From Maritimibacter alkaliphilus HTCC2654 (GTDB lineage: Bacteria; Pseudomonadota; Alphaproteobacteria; Rhodobacterales; Rhodobacteraceae), in NCBI RefSeq assembly GCF_000152805.1, contig NZ_CH902578.1, positions 62,001 to 126,000 of the forward strand: DNA of 64,000 bases. The letters are read 5' to 3'. Both the position numbers and the translations under genes were made by a program. Every line of letters starts with the position of its first letter. The first letter of the stretch is position 1. The notes beneath the pieces are model-generated. The model made no database searches and had not been told where the DNA came from. It was given only the letters and a program-made list of their open reading frames with translations. Shown here one piece after another: positions 18,156 through 27,280 of this stretch.

Positions 18156-18395
18156 TCTAAACGTCTCGATCTGATGAACTGGTATCGTCGGGCAGAAGAC
18201 GACTTGGGGTAGGGATTACCCCCGGTTTCGGGCCGGAATAGGGTGCGATCACGCTGGGATTGGGCCATTTCTCGGCGATTGGTGACGAAAAAAGGGCAGG
18301 ATAACCCGTCCATGGCATCCTTGGGATCGGACGGGTCGAACGCGGCACCAATGTGGCCGGCGACCTGTGCCAAAGGATAGGGTCGGCGTCCCGGC
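18156..18395. other. Intergenic region, no gene seen
   Basis: 240 bp between rluE and the pilin-like gene start. The only notable structure is GGGGTA-GGGAT-TACCCC (18206-18222), about 50 bp upstream of the pilin-like start, a possible operator or leader hairpin. Confidence 0.4.
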
Positions 18396-18941
18396 CTAGC
18401 GCGCGTCGCGCCACGTGCCGGGTGCGATTCCCTCTACCGACCAGTCGCCCACGCGCCAACGCACGAGCCTGAGGGTGGGAAAACCCACGGCGGCGGTCAT
18501 GCGCCGGACCTGCCGGTTGCGCCCCTCGGTGATGGTGAGCTCGATCCAGCGATCCGGCACGCTTTTTCGATAGCGGACGGGCGGATCGCGCTCCCACAGG
18601 TCCGGCGGGTCGATCAGATGCACCTCGGCGGGGCGGGTGAGACCGTCTTTCAACGTCACACCCTTGCGCAACGGGTCGAGGTCGGCGTCGGTCGGTGCCC
18701 CTTCGACCTGCGCGAGATAGGTTTTCGGGGTGCGCGACTTGGGCGACGAAATGCGCGCCTGCAACCGTCCGTCATCGGTCAGAAGCAAAAGCCCCTCGCT
18801 GTCGCGGTCAAGCCGTCCTGCCGGGTAAACCTTTGGCACATCAATGTAATCCGACAGCGTCGCGCGCGGAGAGGGGGACTTGGTGTCGGTGAATTGCGAC
18901 AGCACGTCGAAGGGTTTGTTGAACAGGATCAATCTCGCCAT
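18396..18941 (-). CDS. rluE: 23S rRNA pseudouridine(2457) synthase family
   Basis: 181-residue RsuA-family pseudouridine synthase without the N-terminal S4 domain. The catalytic aspartate is D45 in [15 protein letters not shown], and the C-terminal RNA-contact motif [21 protein letters not shown] is intact. The start ([16 protein letters not shown]), length and KSVPDRW segment closely resemble E. coli RluE, which modifies the peptidyl-transferase region of 23S rRNA. It is divergent from the ornithine decarboxylase leader. Confidence 0.9.
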   Translation of the reverse strand: MARLILFNKPFDVLSQFTDTKSPSPRATLSDYIDVPKVYPAGRLDRDSEGLLLLTDDGRLQARISSPKSRTPKTYLAQVEGAPTDADLDPLRKGVTLKDGLTRPAEVHLIDPPDLWERDPPVRYRKSVPDRWIELTITEGRNRQVRRMTAAVGFPTLRLVRWRVGDWSVEGIAPGTWRDAR

Positions 18942-18984
18942 GTGTTCCGCATAAGCGGGTTTTCAAAAAATTTCACCCACGGAT

Positions 18985-19192
18985 TCAAAAACTCTTGCAA
19001 CGACTCAACACATGCCCCAAATGCGCAATTCAAGACGCCAACGCACGCGCCTCTGGCCACGACCGGCAGACCATATGAGCGACCCCCCGCCAAAAGGGGC
19101 TGCGAGGATGGATCGGCACGCGTTTATGCAGCGACGGTAACGTCTCCACTTGGAACCTTGGGGTACTGCACCCCTGTCTACTGGAGATAGAC
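18985..19192 (+). promoter_or_regulatory. Structured leader of the ornithine decarboxylase gene (speF-type RNA candidate)
   Basis: A conserved RNA motif named speF has been reported upstream of alphaproteobacterial ornithine decarboxylase genes; this leader is a candidate, although I cannot run a covariance model. Seen directly: a 42-codon reading frame (19012-19140), an anti-Shine-Dalgarno TCTCCA (19143-19148), a hairpin GGGGT-ACTGC-ACCCC (19160-19174), and a hairpin GTCTA/TAGAC (19176-19192) whose loop holds the decarboxylase ribosome site TGGAGA (19182-19187). TCTCCA can pair fully with TGGAGA, so exposed and sequestered states are mutually exclusive. Confidence 0.65.
19012..19140 (+). CDS. 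Arginine-rich leader peptide (uORF) of the decarboxylase gene
   Basis: 42 codons from ATG at 19012 to TAA at 19138-19140, with 10 arginines (five of them between residues 5 and 13) and the C-terminus HAFMQRR. No strong Shine-Dalgarno is seen; a second in-frame ATG at 19021 is an alternative start. The stop lies two bases before an anti-Shine-Dalgarno that can pair with the ribosome site of the decarboxylase gene, so a ribosome halted at the end of the uORF would cover it and free the downstream gene. By analogy, the unrelated enterobacterial SpeFL peptide arrests on ornithine and also ends in Arg. Coding status is an inference. Confidence 0.5.
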   Translation: MPQMRNSRRQRTRLWPRPADHMSDPPPKGAARMDRHAFMQRR

Positions 19193-20350
19193 ATGACCTA
19201 CGTTGCACAGGGCGATTTCGCCCCGATCACCCGTCTCGAAACCGCTGTTCAGTCGATGTCCGTGGACCGTCCGACGCTCGTCCTCGACGTCGACCGCGTG
19301 GAGTACCAGTTCCACCAGCTCGCCCAGGGCCTCGGCCGCGCCAACATCCACTACGCGGTGAAGGCGAACCCGACCCGCGAGATCATCGAGCGCCTCGTGA
19401 ACATCGGCTCGCATTTCGACGCCGCCTCGCGCGCCGAGATCGAGCTGTGCCTGTCGCAGGGTGCGGACCCGGCGGATATCTCCTTCGGCAACACCGTCAA
19501 GAAGGTCGGCGACATCGCCTTCGCCTGGCACGCCGGTGTGACCCTCTTCGCCGCAGATGCGGAAGAAGAGCTCGAAAAGATCGCCGAGCACGCGCCGGGC
19601 GCCGAAGTCTACATCCGCATGATCGTCGAGAACTCCCAGGCCGACTGGCCGCTCTCGCGCAAATTCGGCTGCCGTGGCGAGAAGGCGATCGACCTCATGG
19701 CCTATGCGGTCGAACTGGGCCTCAAGCCCGTCGGTCTGTCGTTCCACGTCGGCTCGCAGACCAAACGCGCCGAGATGTGGACCGGCGTGCTCGACGCCGT
19801 GGCCGAGATCTGGCACCGCGCCGTGGCCGAGGGCTATGACCTCGACCTTCTCAACATCGGCGGCGGCTTCCCGGCCTTCTACGGCGAAGCGATCGATGCG
19901 CCCGCCGCTTACGCTGCCCGCGTGATGGACCTCGTCACCGCGCGTTTCGGCGACGTGCCGCGCGTCATGGCAGAGCCGGGCCGGGGCCTCGTCGCCGAAT
20001 GCGGCGCGATCATCGCGGAAGTGCTGCTCGTGTCCAAGAAGTCGGACGACGACATGCATCGCTGGGTCTACCTCGACATCGGTCGTTTCTCTGGCCTTGC
20101 CGAGACCGAGGGCGAAGCGATCCGCTACCAGATCGCGACGCCGCGTGACGGTGGCGAGATGGGTCCCTGCATCCTCGCCGGTCCGTCCTGCGACAGCGCC
20201 GACGTGCTCTACGAGAAGCGCCCGATCATGCTGCCGCTCGCGCTCAAGTCGGGCGACCGGGCGATCATCCGCAACGCGGGTGCCTATACCTCGTCCTACT
20301 CCTCGGTCGGGTTCAACGGCTTCCCGCCGCTGGACGTCGTCGTTCTCTGA
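19193..20350 (+). CDS. Ornithine/lysine decarboxylase, fold-type III PLP
   Basis: A 385-residue PLP enzyme of the eukaryotic-type ODC/alanine-racemase fold that makes putrescine (or cadaverine) from ornithine (or lysine) in the cytoplasm. The PLP-binding lysine is K57 (HYAVKANP), H185 lies in SFHVGSQ, the phosphate loop is GGGFP at 223-227, EPGR is at 261-264, and the active-site C333-D334 lies in GPSCDSAD. The ATG at 19193 follows TGGAGA, held in the loop of a leader hairpin. A GC-rich hairpin, GGGGGC-GCTTT-GCCCCC, follows at 20367-20383. The upstream leader suggests translational control by polyamine or amino-acid level. Confidence 0.93.
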   Translation: MTYVAQGDFAPITRLETAVQSMSVDRPTLVLDVDRVEYQFHQLAQGLGRANIHYAVKANPTREIIERLVNIGSHFDAASRAEIELCLSQGADPADISFGNTVKKVGDIAFAWHAGVTLFAADAEEELEKIAEHAPGAEVYIRMIVENSQADWPLSRKFGCRGEKAIDLMAYAVELGLKPVGLSFHVGSQTKRAEMWTGVLDAVAEIWHRAVAEGYDLDLLNIGGGFPAFYGEAIDAPAAYAARVMDLVTARFGDVPRVMAEPGRGLVAECGAIIAEVLLVSKKSDDDMHRWVYLDIGRFSGLAETEGEAIRYQIATPRDGGEMGPCILAGPSCDSADVLYEKRPIMLPLALKSGDRAIIRNAGAYTSSYSSVGFNGFPPLDVVVL

Positions 20351-20464
20351 ACCCTCGTGACGCGTAGGGGGCGCTTTGCCCCCCGCGCGACAATCGACCA
20401 CTGTTTCGGTGACCTGACTTCGCGTAACCTCGCCTGACGAAACGCGACGAACGGGACCGGAACC

Positions 20465-21751
20465 ATGGCCACCATCGAAGACCATCCGCTGCGCTACGCG
20501 CTGGCGAACGAGTTGCACGCGCGCCCGTTCCCGTCGCTGGAAGCGCCTTGCTTCGCCGTCTACCTCGCCATCAAGCGGTCCGAGAACGCGGCGGGGCGGG
20601 ACCGGGCGGCGGATGTGGCGCACCTGACCGACCTGCTCGACCGCTACGGCACGGCGCATCCCAAGCCGGGGGCCAACCATTTCTTCGGCGACCTCGGGAA
20701 ATACCGGCTGAAGTGGGAGAGCCATACGGAGTTCGTGACCTACACGATCTTCGGGGACGGCAATTCCGACACGCCCTTCGACGGCAAGAACTTCGGCGTC
20801 TTTCCCCCGGACTGGCTGGAAAACGCGCCGGGGGTGCGCATGACCTCGGCCCTGATCCGGGTGGAGCGGATGCCGACGGATGCGGATATCCGGGCGAAGA
20901 TCGACAAGTGGTTCGTGCCCGAGAGCATGGCGGCGACCCACGTGCTCGACCGCGCCGGGATCATGGCCGGGGATTTCCGGATCGACGAGGCGGGACACGC
21001 GCGGTTCGCGTTCTTCGCAGGCGAGTCCTGTTCCCCGCGCCGCATCGGGCGGGTGGTGCAGCGGATCTGCGAGATCGAGACATACAAGCAGATGTCGATG
21101 CTGGGACTGGCCCGGGCCCGCGCGATCCAGGGGCGGCTGGGCGAGATGGGCGACGAGCTGTCGGGCCTCGTGGCCGACATGGGGAGCGAGACGATGGCCT
21201 CGGAGACCCGGTTGCAGAAGCTTCTGGGCATCTCGGCCGATCTGGAACGTCTGAACGCCGAAACCTCGTTCCGGTTCGGGGCGACGGCGGCCTATGAGGC
21301 CATCGTGAACCAGCGGATCGAGGTCTTGCGCGAGGAACGCTGGGACGGGCGGCAGACCTTTCGCGAATTCATGACCCGCCGCTACGATCCGGCGATGCGC
21401 ACCGTGAAGGCGGTCGAGAGGCAGTTGCACGACATGGCCGAACGCGCGATCCGCGCCGGTGACCTGCTGCGCACCAAGGTCGATGTGGAACGCTCGGCCG
21501 AGAACAAGGCGCTGCTGGAATCGATGGATCGGCGGGCCGACTTGCAGCTACGGCTGCAAGAGACGGTCGAAGGGCTGTCGGTGGTGGCGATCAGCTATTA
21601 CGCGGTCAGCCTTTTGGGCTATCTGACCGCCCCCGTCGCCAGTGCGCTGCACGTGGACAAGGTGTGGTGGACCGCCGGGCTGGTCATCCCCGTCGTGCTG
21701 CTGGTCTGGCTTGCGGGCCGGACGGTGCGAAAACGGCTGATCCCGCACTAG
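20465..21751 (+). CDS. DUF3422 family membrane-anchored protein
   Basis: A 428-residue protein of the DUF3422 family: N-terminal ELHARPFP motif, a conserved middle (GKYRLKWESHTEFVTYT), a long helical region with coiled-coil character (about 200-365), and two C-terminal hydrophobic helices (about 375-420) that anchor it in the inner membrane. Function is unknown; members are widespread in proteobacteria, often as single genes. It follows the decarboxylase gene by 114 bp with a hairpin between, so co-transcription is uncertain. Confidence 0.88.
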   Translation: MATIEDHPLRYALANELHARPFPSLEAPCFAVYLAIKRSENAAGRDRAADVAHLTDLLDRYGTAHPKPGANHFFGDLGKYRLKWESHTEFVTYTIFGDGNSDTPFDGKNFGVFPPDWLENAPGVRMTSALIRVERMPTDADIRAKIDKWFVPESMAATHVLDRAGIMAGDFRIDEAGHARFAFFAGESCSPRRIGRVVQRICEIETYKQMSMLGLARARAIQGRLGEMGDELSGLVADMGSETMASETRLQKLLGISADLERLNAETSFRFGATAAYEAIVNQRIEVLREERWDGRQTFREFMTRRYDPAMRTVKAVERQLHDMAERAIRAGDLLRTKVDVERSAENKALLESMDRRADLQLRLQETVEGLSVVAISYYAVSLLGYLTAPVASALHVDKVWWTAGLVIPVVLLVWLAGRTVRKRLIPH

Positions 21752-21770
21752 GATCAGCCGCTCGGCAGCG

Positions 21771-22823
21771 TCATTCGGCGGGCACGGCCAGACCGCGCGG
21801 GGCGGCCTCTCCCAGCGCGCGGGAGGCGACGAGGGCGCCGCCCGCGATGGCCACGAGGGCGAGGATCGCGGCGAGCGACAGGGTCGGCACGCCCGACAGG
21901 CCCGCACCTACGGTGCAGCCGCCCGCCAGCACGCCCCCGATCCCCATCAGCGCCGCGCCGGACGCGTAACGCCCGGTTTCGCGGGGGGAGGTGAAGCTCT
22001 GCCATTTGAAGCTGCGGAACACGAGCGACGCGAGCAGGGCACCGCCAAGGACGCCACCGATCAGCGCCGTGCCGAAACCCGCCGGGATCGAGGTCGAGGC
22101 GATGGTGAAGAACAGCGCCTCGGTCGCGGGCGAGGTGAACGACAGGCTTTCCATCGCGATCGGGTCGAAATCGTCATAGAGCACGTATCCCGTGCCCACC
22201 CAGGCAAGCGGAACGAGCAGACCCAGAAGCGTGGCCAGTAAAAGGGTGCCGGGGCGGTTGCCGGACCGCAGGGCCCCGGCCAGCGCGGCCACGGCGATCA
22301 CGGCGGACCACAACAGCGCACCGCCGGGCAGGGCGGCAAGGCTGACCGCGTCGCCCAAGGGCAGGGTGACGGCACCCAGCGACGTGCGGATCGGGGCCAG
22401 AACGCCCTTCAGCGTGGCATGGGCCACGACCGCGAAGACGAGGATCACGAACAGCGCGCGCAGGTTGCCGGTGCCCCCCAGCACGGTCAGGCGCGATGCG
22501 CAGCCACGGGCCAGCACCATGCCCGCCCCGAACAGGGCACCCCCTATGAGGATGGCGAGGATCGGCAGATCGCCCGTCATGAAGCGGTGATCGTCGAACG
22601 CGATCAGCCCGGCGGCCACGGCGGCCTGCGTGCCGATCAGCGCACTCGCCAGCGCCATGAACCAGACACCGGCGGCGGCGCGGCGATCCTGCCCCACGAC
22701 GGCCCGTCGGAAGCAGAACTTCGTGCGCTCGGCCAGCACGCCGAACAAAACCCCGACAAGGGCACCGAACATAACGGCGACCTGCGGTGCGGTGAGCGTT
22801 TCAAACCCAAGGCTTTCGAACAT
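21771..22823 (-). CDS. YeeE/YedE (TsuA-like) sulfur-compound transporter
   Basis: A 350-residue polytopic inner-membrane protein with about nine or ten helices. The conserved cysteines of the family are present: C37 (ERTKFCFRR), C108 (ARGCASR) and C303 (AGGCTVGAGLSG). Characterised relatives import thiosulfate by relaying it between such cysteines. No TusA-like partner is adjacent, unlike many yeeE loci. It is convergent with the DUF3422 gene, and GGGGGAA precedes its ATG. Thiosulfate or a related sulfur species is the inferred substrate. Confidence 0.87.
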   Translation of the reverse strand: MFESLGFETLTAPQVAVMFGALVGVLFGVLAERTKFCFRRAVVGQDRRAAAGVWFMALASALIGTQAAVAAGLIAFDDHRFMTGDLPILAILIGGALFGAGMVLARGCASRLTVLGGTGNLRALFVILVFAVVAHATLKGVLAPIRTSLGAVTLPLGDAVSLAALPGGALLWSAVIAVAALAGALRSGNRPGTLLLATLLGLLVPLAWVGTGYVLYDDFDPIAMESLSFTSPATEALFFTIASTSIPAGFGTALIGGVLGGALLASLVFRSFKWQSFTSPRETGRYASGAALMGIGGVLAGGCTVGAGLSGVPTLSLAAILALVAIAGGALVASRALGEAAPRGLAVPAE

Positions 22824-22972
22824 CGCGCTTCCCCCGATCTGGAATGATTGTTCCCTTTGGCCGGAGAAAATGCGCCGATCAAGGAAAAAACCGGCCCGGA
22901 TCGTCGGTCTGAAAGAACGCTGTTCCGACCGGCGATTGCGGGGAAAACAGCTGCCCGCGCCGTTGCCGCCCC

Positions 22973-23009
22973 GTCAAAACAATGTCGCCGCACCCGGGGG
23001 CGCGGCGAC
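22973..23009 (-). terminator. Terminator of the MetE-like gene
   Basis: On the minus strand GTCGCCGC (23009-23002) pairs with GCGGCGAC (22991-22984), followed by ATTGTTTTG. It lies about 40 bp past the stop of the methionine-synthase-like gene. Confidence 0.8.
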
Positions 23010-23047
23010 ACGTTTGGTCTTATTTGAATATTTGGGTGCGTTCGGCC

Positions 23048-24160
23048 TCAGACGCCGCCCCAGATCTCTTCGGCGCAGCGCACGATCAGCTCCAGCTTGC
23101 GGCGCTGGTCGTCCTCGGTCACGGCATTGCCTTCTTCGGTCGAAGCGAAGCCGCACTGGGGCGCGATGCCGAGCTGGTCGATATCGACGTATTTCGACGC
23201 CTCGTCGAACTTGGACTTGAGCCAGTCCATCTCTTCCAGCTCGGGCGTCTTGGTGGTGACGAAGCCGGGCAGGATGCGCTGCTTGCCCTTGGGCAACAGG
23301 CCCAGAGGCTCCAGCCCGCCCGCGCGGTCGGTGTCGTATTCCATGAAGAAGATGTCGACGCCGGTGTCGAAGATCGCTTCGGCGGCGAGGTCATAGGCAC
23401 CTTCGGCCGCATGGGTCGAGCGGAAGTTGCCCCGGCACATATGCATCCCGATGGTCATGTCGGCGGGCCGGTCCTTGATCGCCTCGCGCATCATCCAACT
23501 GTATTTCTGGATCAGCCAGTCGGGGTCCTGCCCGTTGGCCTGCTTCTCGGCCCGGTGCTTGGGGTCGCAGAGATAGGCGAAGAAGATGTCGTCCATCTGA
23601 AGGTAACGGCACCCGGCCTCGTAGAACTTGGCCACCGCTTTCTTGTAGGTCGCGGCGATGTCCGCCATCAGCACTTCGGGGTCTTTGTATTCCTCGGGAT
23701 GGATGTCCTCGGGCGCGGTGCGGAAGTGACAGCAGGACGGGCCGGGGATCGAGATTTTCGGCACGACCTTGGTGTTTGCCGCCACGAATTTGAAGTGGTC
23801 CAGCATCGGGTGATCGTCGGGGAAGTCCAGCTTCTGCGTGATCGTCGGGAAGATCGGGCGCAGCTTGACGCCTGCGAACTGCACGCCCTCGTCACGTTCG
23901 TCGAGGTCGAGGCCCGTCAGCATCCCCATGAAGTCGTAGTGCCAGAACGACCGGCGCGCTTCGCCGTCGGTCACGGCCTTCAGCCCGACGTCTTCCTGCA
24001 TCTTGATGAGCGCGGGGATCTCGGCATCCTCGACCGCCTTCAGCTCGTCCGCCGACAGGCTGCCCTCTTCGAAATGCTTCTTGCGGGCGGCCTGAATGGC
24101 TTTGGGGCGCAGAAGCGATCCGACGTGATCGGCGCGGAACGGGGGTGTCAGGTCAGTCAT
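23048..24160 (-). CDS. Cobalamin-independent methionine synthase-like protein (MetE C-terminal domain only)
   Basis: A 370-residue protein consisting of the catalytic barrel of MetE without the N-terminal half. Zinc ligands of the family are recognisable: His and Cys in GMHMCRGNF, Glu in FFMEYD and Cys in APQCGF. Such short forms transfer a methyl group to homocysteine or related thiols; the donor may not be polyglutamyl methyltetrahydrofolate. I start at 24160 (MTDLTPPFRADH) with GGAGG upstream; the alternative Met at 24172 overlaps that ribosome site. It follows the AlkD gene by 59 bp in the same direction. Confidence 0.88.
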   Translation of the reverse strand: MTDLTPPFRADHVGSLLRPKAIQAARKKHFEEGSLSADELKAVEDAEIPALIKMQEDVGLKAVTDGEARRSFWHYDFMGMLTGLDLDERDEGVQFAGVKLRPIFPTITQKLDFPDDHPMLDHFKFVAANTKVVPKISIPGPSCCHFRTAPEDIHPEEYKDPEVLMADIAATYKKAVAKFYEAGCRYLQMDDIFFAYLCDPKHRAEKQANGQDPDWLIQKYSWMMREAIKDRPADMTIGMHMCRGNFRSTHAAEGAYDLAAEAIFDTGVDIFFMEYDTDRAGGLEPLGLLPKGKQRILPGFVTTKTPELEEMDWLKSKFDEASKYVDIDQLGIAPQCGFASTEEGNAVTEDDQRRKLELIVRCAEEIWGGV

Positions 24161-24219
24161 TCGATCCTCCAAATCTGATTTTCGCGGACGTTAGGCGGAG
24201 TTCGTTGCAACGACAACTG

Positions 24220-24897
24220 TCAAGCGAGGTATTTCCCGGCTTCCTTGCGCGCGAACGCCTTCATCCGGTCGCCATGAGCGGCGAGGAAGGCGCGGGTGCG
24301 GTCGGGGTCGTGCTTGGACAGGTCGCGCAGCCACCATGCGACGGCTTTCTGGATGAACCACTCGCGGTCGTCGACATAGGATGCAGCCCAGCCCAGAACC
24401 CGGTCGCGGATGGCGAGGTCTTCGGGCTTGGGGTGGTTCTGCTTGGTCCACGGCAGGGTGATGACGAGCGCCGCGCGGCGCGTCCACATATGGTCGGAGG
24501 TGGTCCAACCCTCGACCGTGTCCACCCGCGTCGGATCGGCCACCAGCCGTTTCTGCCCCGCCATGCACACATGGTCGGCAATGGCCCAGCTGTCGAAATC
24601 CGGCACCCAGGACACGATCAACGCCCACACCGGCGCGTCGCCCTTGATCCGGGCCTGCGTCAGCAGTTTGGCGGCGGCCAGTCGCGCCTCGTAGATGTCG
24701 GTCTGCCAGAGCGCATCGGCCAGCGTCACGCGTTCGTCGACGGTGAGGGTCCGGCGCCAGCCCGTCGTGATCTCGTTGATCGCCGGGTTGGTCACGCCAA
24801 GGTATTCACGCTCCACCTTATGATAGGCGGCGGCCCCTTCGGCGCGGCCCGGTTCGATCCGGGCGCGCAGGTCGGCAAGCGCCTCGTCCAGCGTCAT
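24220..24897 (-). CDS. DNA alkylation repair protein (AlkD family)
   Basis: 225 residues of alpha-helical, HEAT-like repeats as in AlkD glycosylases, which excise N3- and N7-alkylated purines without base flipping. Trp/Asp-rich segments (VPDFDSWAIADHVC and WTTSDHMWTRRAALV) and the C-terminal DREWFIQKAVAWWLRDL match the family. It starts at 24897, overlapping the stop of the upstream oxidase gene by ATGA, so the two are translationally coupled. Repair activity is inferred; some family members are non-catalytic. Confidence 0.85.
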   Translation of the reverse strand: MTLDEALADLRARIEPGRAEGAAAYHKVEREYLGVTNPAINEITTGWRRTLTVDERVTLADALWQTDIYEARLAAAKLLTQARIKGDAPVWALIVSWVPDFDSWAIADHVCMAGQKRLVADPTRVDTVEGWTTSDHMWTRRAALVITLPWTKQNHPKPEDLAIRDRVLGWAASYVDDREWFIQKAVAWWLRDLSKHDPDRTRAFLAAHGDRMKAFARKEAGKYLA

Positions 24898-25436
24898 TCG
24901 AACAGTCCCGTGTCCGCACCGTCGATGGTGGAGCGGTTCTTTTCCTCCCAATAGGCCGCGATCCCGTCCGCGCCCTTGTCGTCCGACCACTTGGTCAGCG
25001 TGTCGCGTTCACGCGGATTGTCGAAGAACGGCACCGCATAGCCGCAGGAGGTCTGCACCAGATCGACCGTCATGTCGTAGATCTGTCGCGCGCCCGCGTG
25101 GTCGTCGAACAGCGCATACAGGTCGTCCCATCCCGCGTCGCGCGGATGCACGGTTTCGGCCGTGCCGTAACAGCGAAGGATCAGGGGGCGGGTCGTGAAG
25201 CTGCACCACATGAGCGTCATGCGGTTCACGTCGCGCAGATGCCCGGCGGTCTCGTTCCCCGATCCGGTGAGGTTCAGCCAGACGATCCGGTTCGGCCCCA
25301 TGATGCGCAAGGAATCCATCCCCTTGGGCGAGACGTTGACGCGCCCTTCACGCGCCGCCGAACCCACGAAATAGATGTGCTGATCCTCGATGAACCGCTT
25401 GTGCGGCGCTTCGATGCTATCGAATTGCTTGGCCAT
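24894..25436 (-). CDS. Pyridoxamine 5'-phosphate oxidase-family flavoprotein
   Basis: A 180-residue split-barrel FMN-binding protein. The pattern FVGSAAREGRVNVSPKG, a central WLNLTGSGNETAGHL and the ILRCYGTAETV strand are typical of the PNPOx-like group. True PdxH activity is unlikely given the divergence; relatives include flavin-dependent reductases and heme-utilisation proteins. It lies 15 bp after glmS on the same strand and is coupled to the AlkD gene. Confidence 0.85.
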   Translation of the reverse strand: MAKQFDSIEAPHKRFIEDQHIYFVGSAAREGRVNVSPKGMDSLRIMGPNRIVWLNLTGSGNETAGHLRDVNRMTLMWCSFTTRPLILRCYGTAETVHPRDAGWDDLYALFDDHAGARQIYDMTVDLVQTSCGYAVPFFDNPRERDTLTKWSDDKGADGIAAYWEEKNRSTIDGADTGLFE

Positions 25437-25451
25437 GGGCCGCCCTCCGGG

Positions 25452-27278
25452 TCATTCCACCGTGACCGATTTCGCAAGGTTGCGCGGCTGGTCCACATCC
25501 GTCCCCTTCGCGATGGCGGCGTGGTAGGCAAGAAGCTGCGCCGGGATCGCATAAAGGATCGGCTGGATCAGCTCCGGCGCGTCCGGCATCGTGATCGTGC
25601 GCCACACGCCGCCGCCCGCCTGCGCAATCGCCCGCGCGTCCGAAATAAGCAGCACCCGCCCGCCGCGCGCCATCACCTCCTGCATGTTCGACACGGTCTT
25701 CTCGAACAGCCCGTCATGGGGGGCCAGAACCACGGTGGGCGTTTCCTTGTCGACCAGCGCGATGGGGCCGTGTTTGAGTTCACCCGACGCATAACCTTCG
25801 GCGTGCAGGTAGCTGATTTCCTTGAGTTTCAATGCGCCTTCAAGGGCCAGCGGGAACATCTGGCCGCGCCCGAGGAAGAGCACGTCATGGGCTTGCGCCA
25901 CCTTGCGCGCCGCCTTGCTCAACTCCCCGTCGATGGAGATCGCGTGGCTCATCAGTCCCGGCAGTTTGCGCAGGTCCGTCAACCGTTCGGCCAGCGTATC
26001 CGCGTCCATCTCGCCGCGCTCGACGGCGGCCTTCAGCACCATGACCACGAAGGTCGCGAGCATCGCGGTGAAGGCCTTGGTTGAGGCCACCGACACCTCG
26101 ACGCCCGCGTGGATCGCCACCGCCACATCGCTTTCGCGCGCGATCGAGCTTTCGGGGCTGTTCACGAGGCTGACGATCTTGGCGGCTTTCCCGTCGGAAT
26201 ATCTAAGCGCGGCCAGCGTATCGGCGGTTTCGCCCGACTGGCTGACGAAGACCGACAGGGTGCCATCGGGGAATGGCGGCTCGCGATACCGAAACTCGCT
26301 GGCCACGTCGAGGTCGACGGGCAGGCGGGCGTAACGTTCGAACCAGTATTTCGCGACGAGGCCCGCGTAATAGGCGGTGCCACAGGCGACGATCGAGACG
26401 CGGCTGACCTTGGTGAAGTCGACGCCGGGCAGGTCCATCGTGATCGCGTCGCCGTCGGGGGTGAGATAGGCGTCGAACACCGCGTCCACCACGGTCGGCT
26501 GCTCGGCGATCTCCTTCATCATGAAGTGTTTGTAGCCCGCCTTTTCGATCCGGGTGGCGCTGAGCGCGACCTTGCGAACCTCGCGGTTGGCCAGTTTCCC
26601 GGCCTCGTCATAGATCGTCGCGCCCGCGCGGGTGATGACGGCCCAGTCGCCTTCCTCCAGGTAGGTCACACGGTCGGTCATCGAGGCGAGCGCGATGGCG
26701 TCGGAGCCCACATACATCTCGCCGTCGCCATGCCCGATGGCCAGAGGCGAGTTCTTGCGGGCGGCGATCATCAGGTCGTCCTCGCCCTCGAACAGGAACA
26801 GGAGCGAATAGGCCCCTTCCAGTCGCGGCAGCACCGCGCGCACCGCTTCCACGGGCGTCATGCCCTGATCCATCAGGACGTTGACCAGCCCGGCCACGGT
26901 TTCGGTGTCGGTCTGGCTTTCGCAGGCATATCCGCCCGCCTCGAGCTCGGCACGGAAAGTGGCGAAGTTTTCGATGATCCCGTTGTGGACCAGCGCCACA
27001 CGGCCCGCCTTGTGCGGATGCGCGTTCGGCACGGTCACACCGCCGTGGGTCGCCCAGCGGGTGTGGCCGATGCCCGCTTTGCCGGGGAGGGGGTTGTGGA
27101 CGAGTTCATCCGACAGGTTCACGAGTTTGCCCACGGCGCGGCGACGGTCGAGCACGCCGCCCTCCTGAATGGTCGCGATCCCCGCGCTGTCGTAACCACG
27201 GTATTCGAGCCGCCGGAGCGCCTCGACGATGATGGGGGAAACCTCGTGCGTGCCAAGGACGCCGACAATACCACACAT
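25452..27278 (-). CDS. glmS: Glutamine-fructose-6-phosphate aminotransferase (isomerising)
   Basis: A 608-residue enzyme making glucosamine-6-phosphate, the first step of UDP-GlcNAc synthesis for peptidoglycan and LPS. The N-terminal glutaminase uses Cys2 (MCGIVGVLG), and two SIS sugar-isomerase domains follow (FVSQSGETADTL and the C-terminal HGPIALVDKETP region). The C-terminus is the canonical PRNLAKSVTVE. The gene lies 2 bp after glmU. No glmS ribozyme leader is possible in this arrangement. Confidence 0.98.
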   Translation of the reverse strand: MCGIVGVLGTHEVSPIIVEALRRLEYRGYDSAGIATIQEGGVLDRRRAVGKLVNLSDELVHNPLPGKAGIGHTRWATHGGVTVPNAHPHKAGRVALVHNGIIENFATFRAELEAGGYACESQTDTETVAGLVNVLMDQGMTPVEAVRAVLPRLEGAYSLLFLFEGEDDLMIAARKNSPLAIGHGDGEMYVGSDAIALASMTDRVTYLEEGDWAVITRAGATIYDEAGKLANREVRKVALSATRIEKAGYKHFMMKEIAEQPTVVDAVFDAYLTPDGDAITMDLPGVDFTKVSRVSIVACGTAYYAGLVAKYWFERYARLPVDLDVASEFRYREPPFPDGTLSVFVSQSGETADTLAALRYSDGKAAKIVSLVNSPESSIARESDVAVAIHAGVEVSVASTKAFTAMLATFVVMVLKAAVERGEMDADTLAERLTDLRKLPGLMSHAISIDGELSKAARKVAQAHDVLFLGRGQMFPLALEGALKLKEISYLHAEGYASGELKHGPIALVDKETPTVVLAPHDGLFEKTVSNMQEVMARGGRVLLISDARAIAQAGGGVWRTITMPDAPELIQPILYAIPAQLLAYHAAIAKGTDVDQPRNLAKSVTVE

Positions 27279-27280
27279 GC

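Noticed and set aside
24161-24219. SAM-type riboswitch before the MetE-like gene
   Set aside because: Only 59 bp separate it from the AlkD gene, and no SAM-II-like pseudoknot pattern could be recognised.
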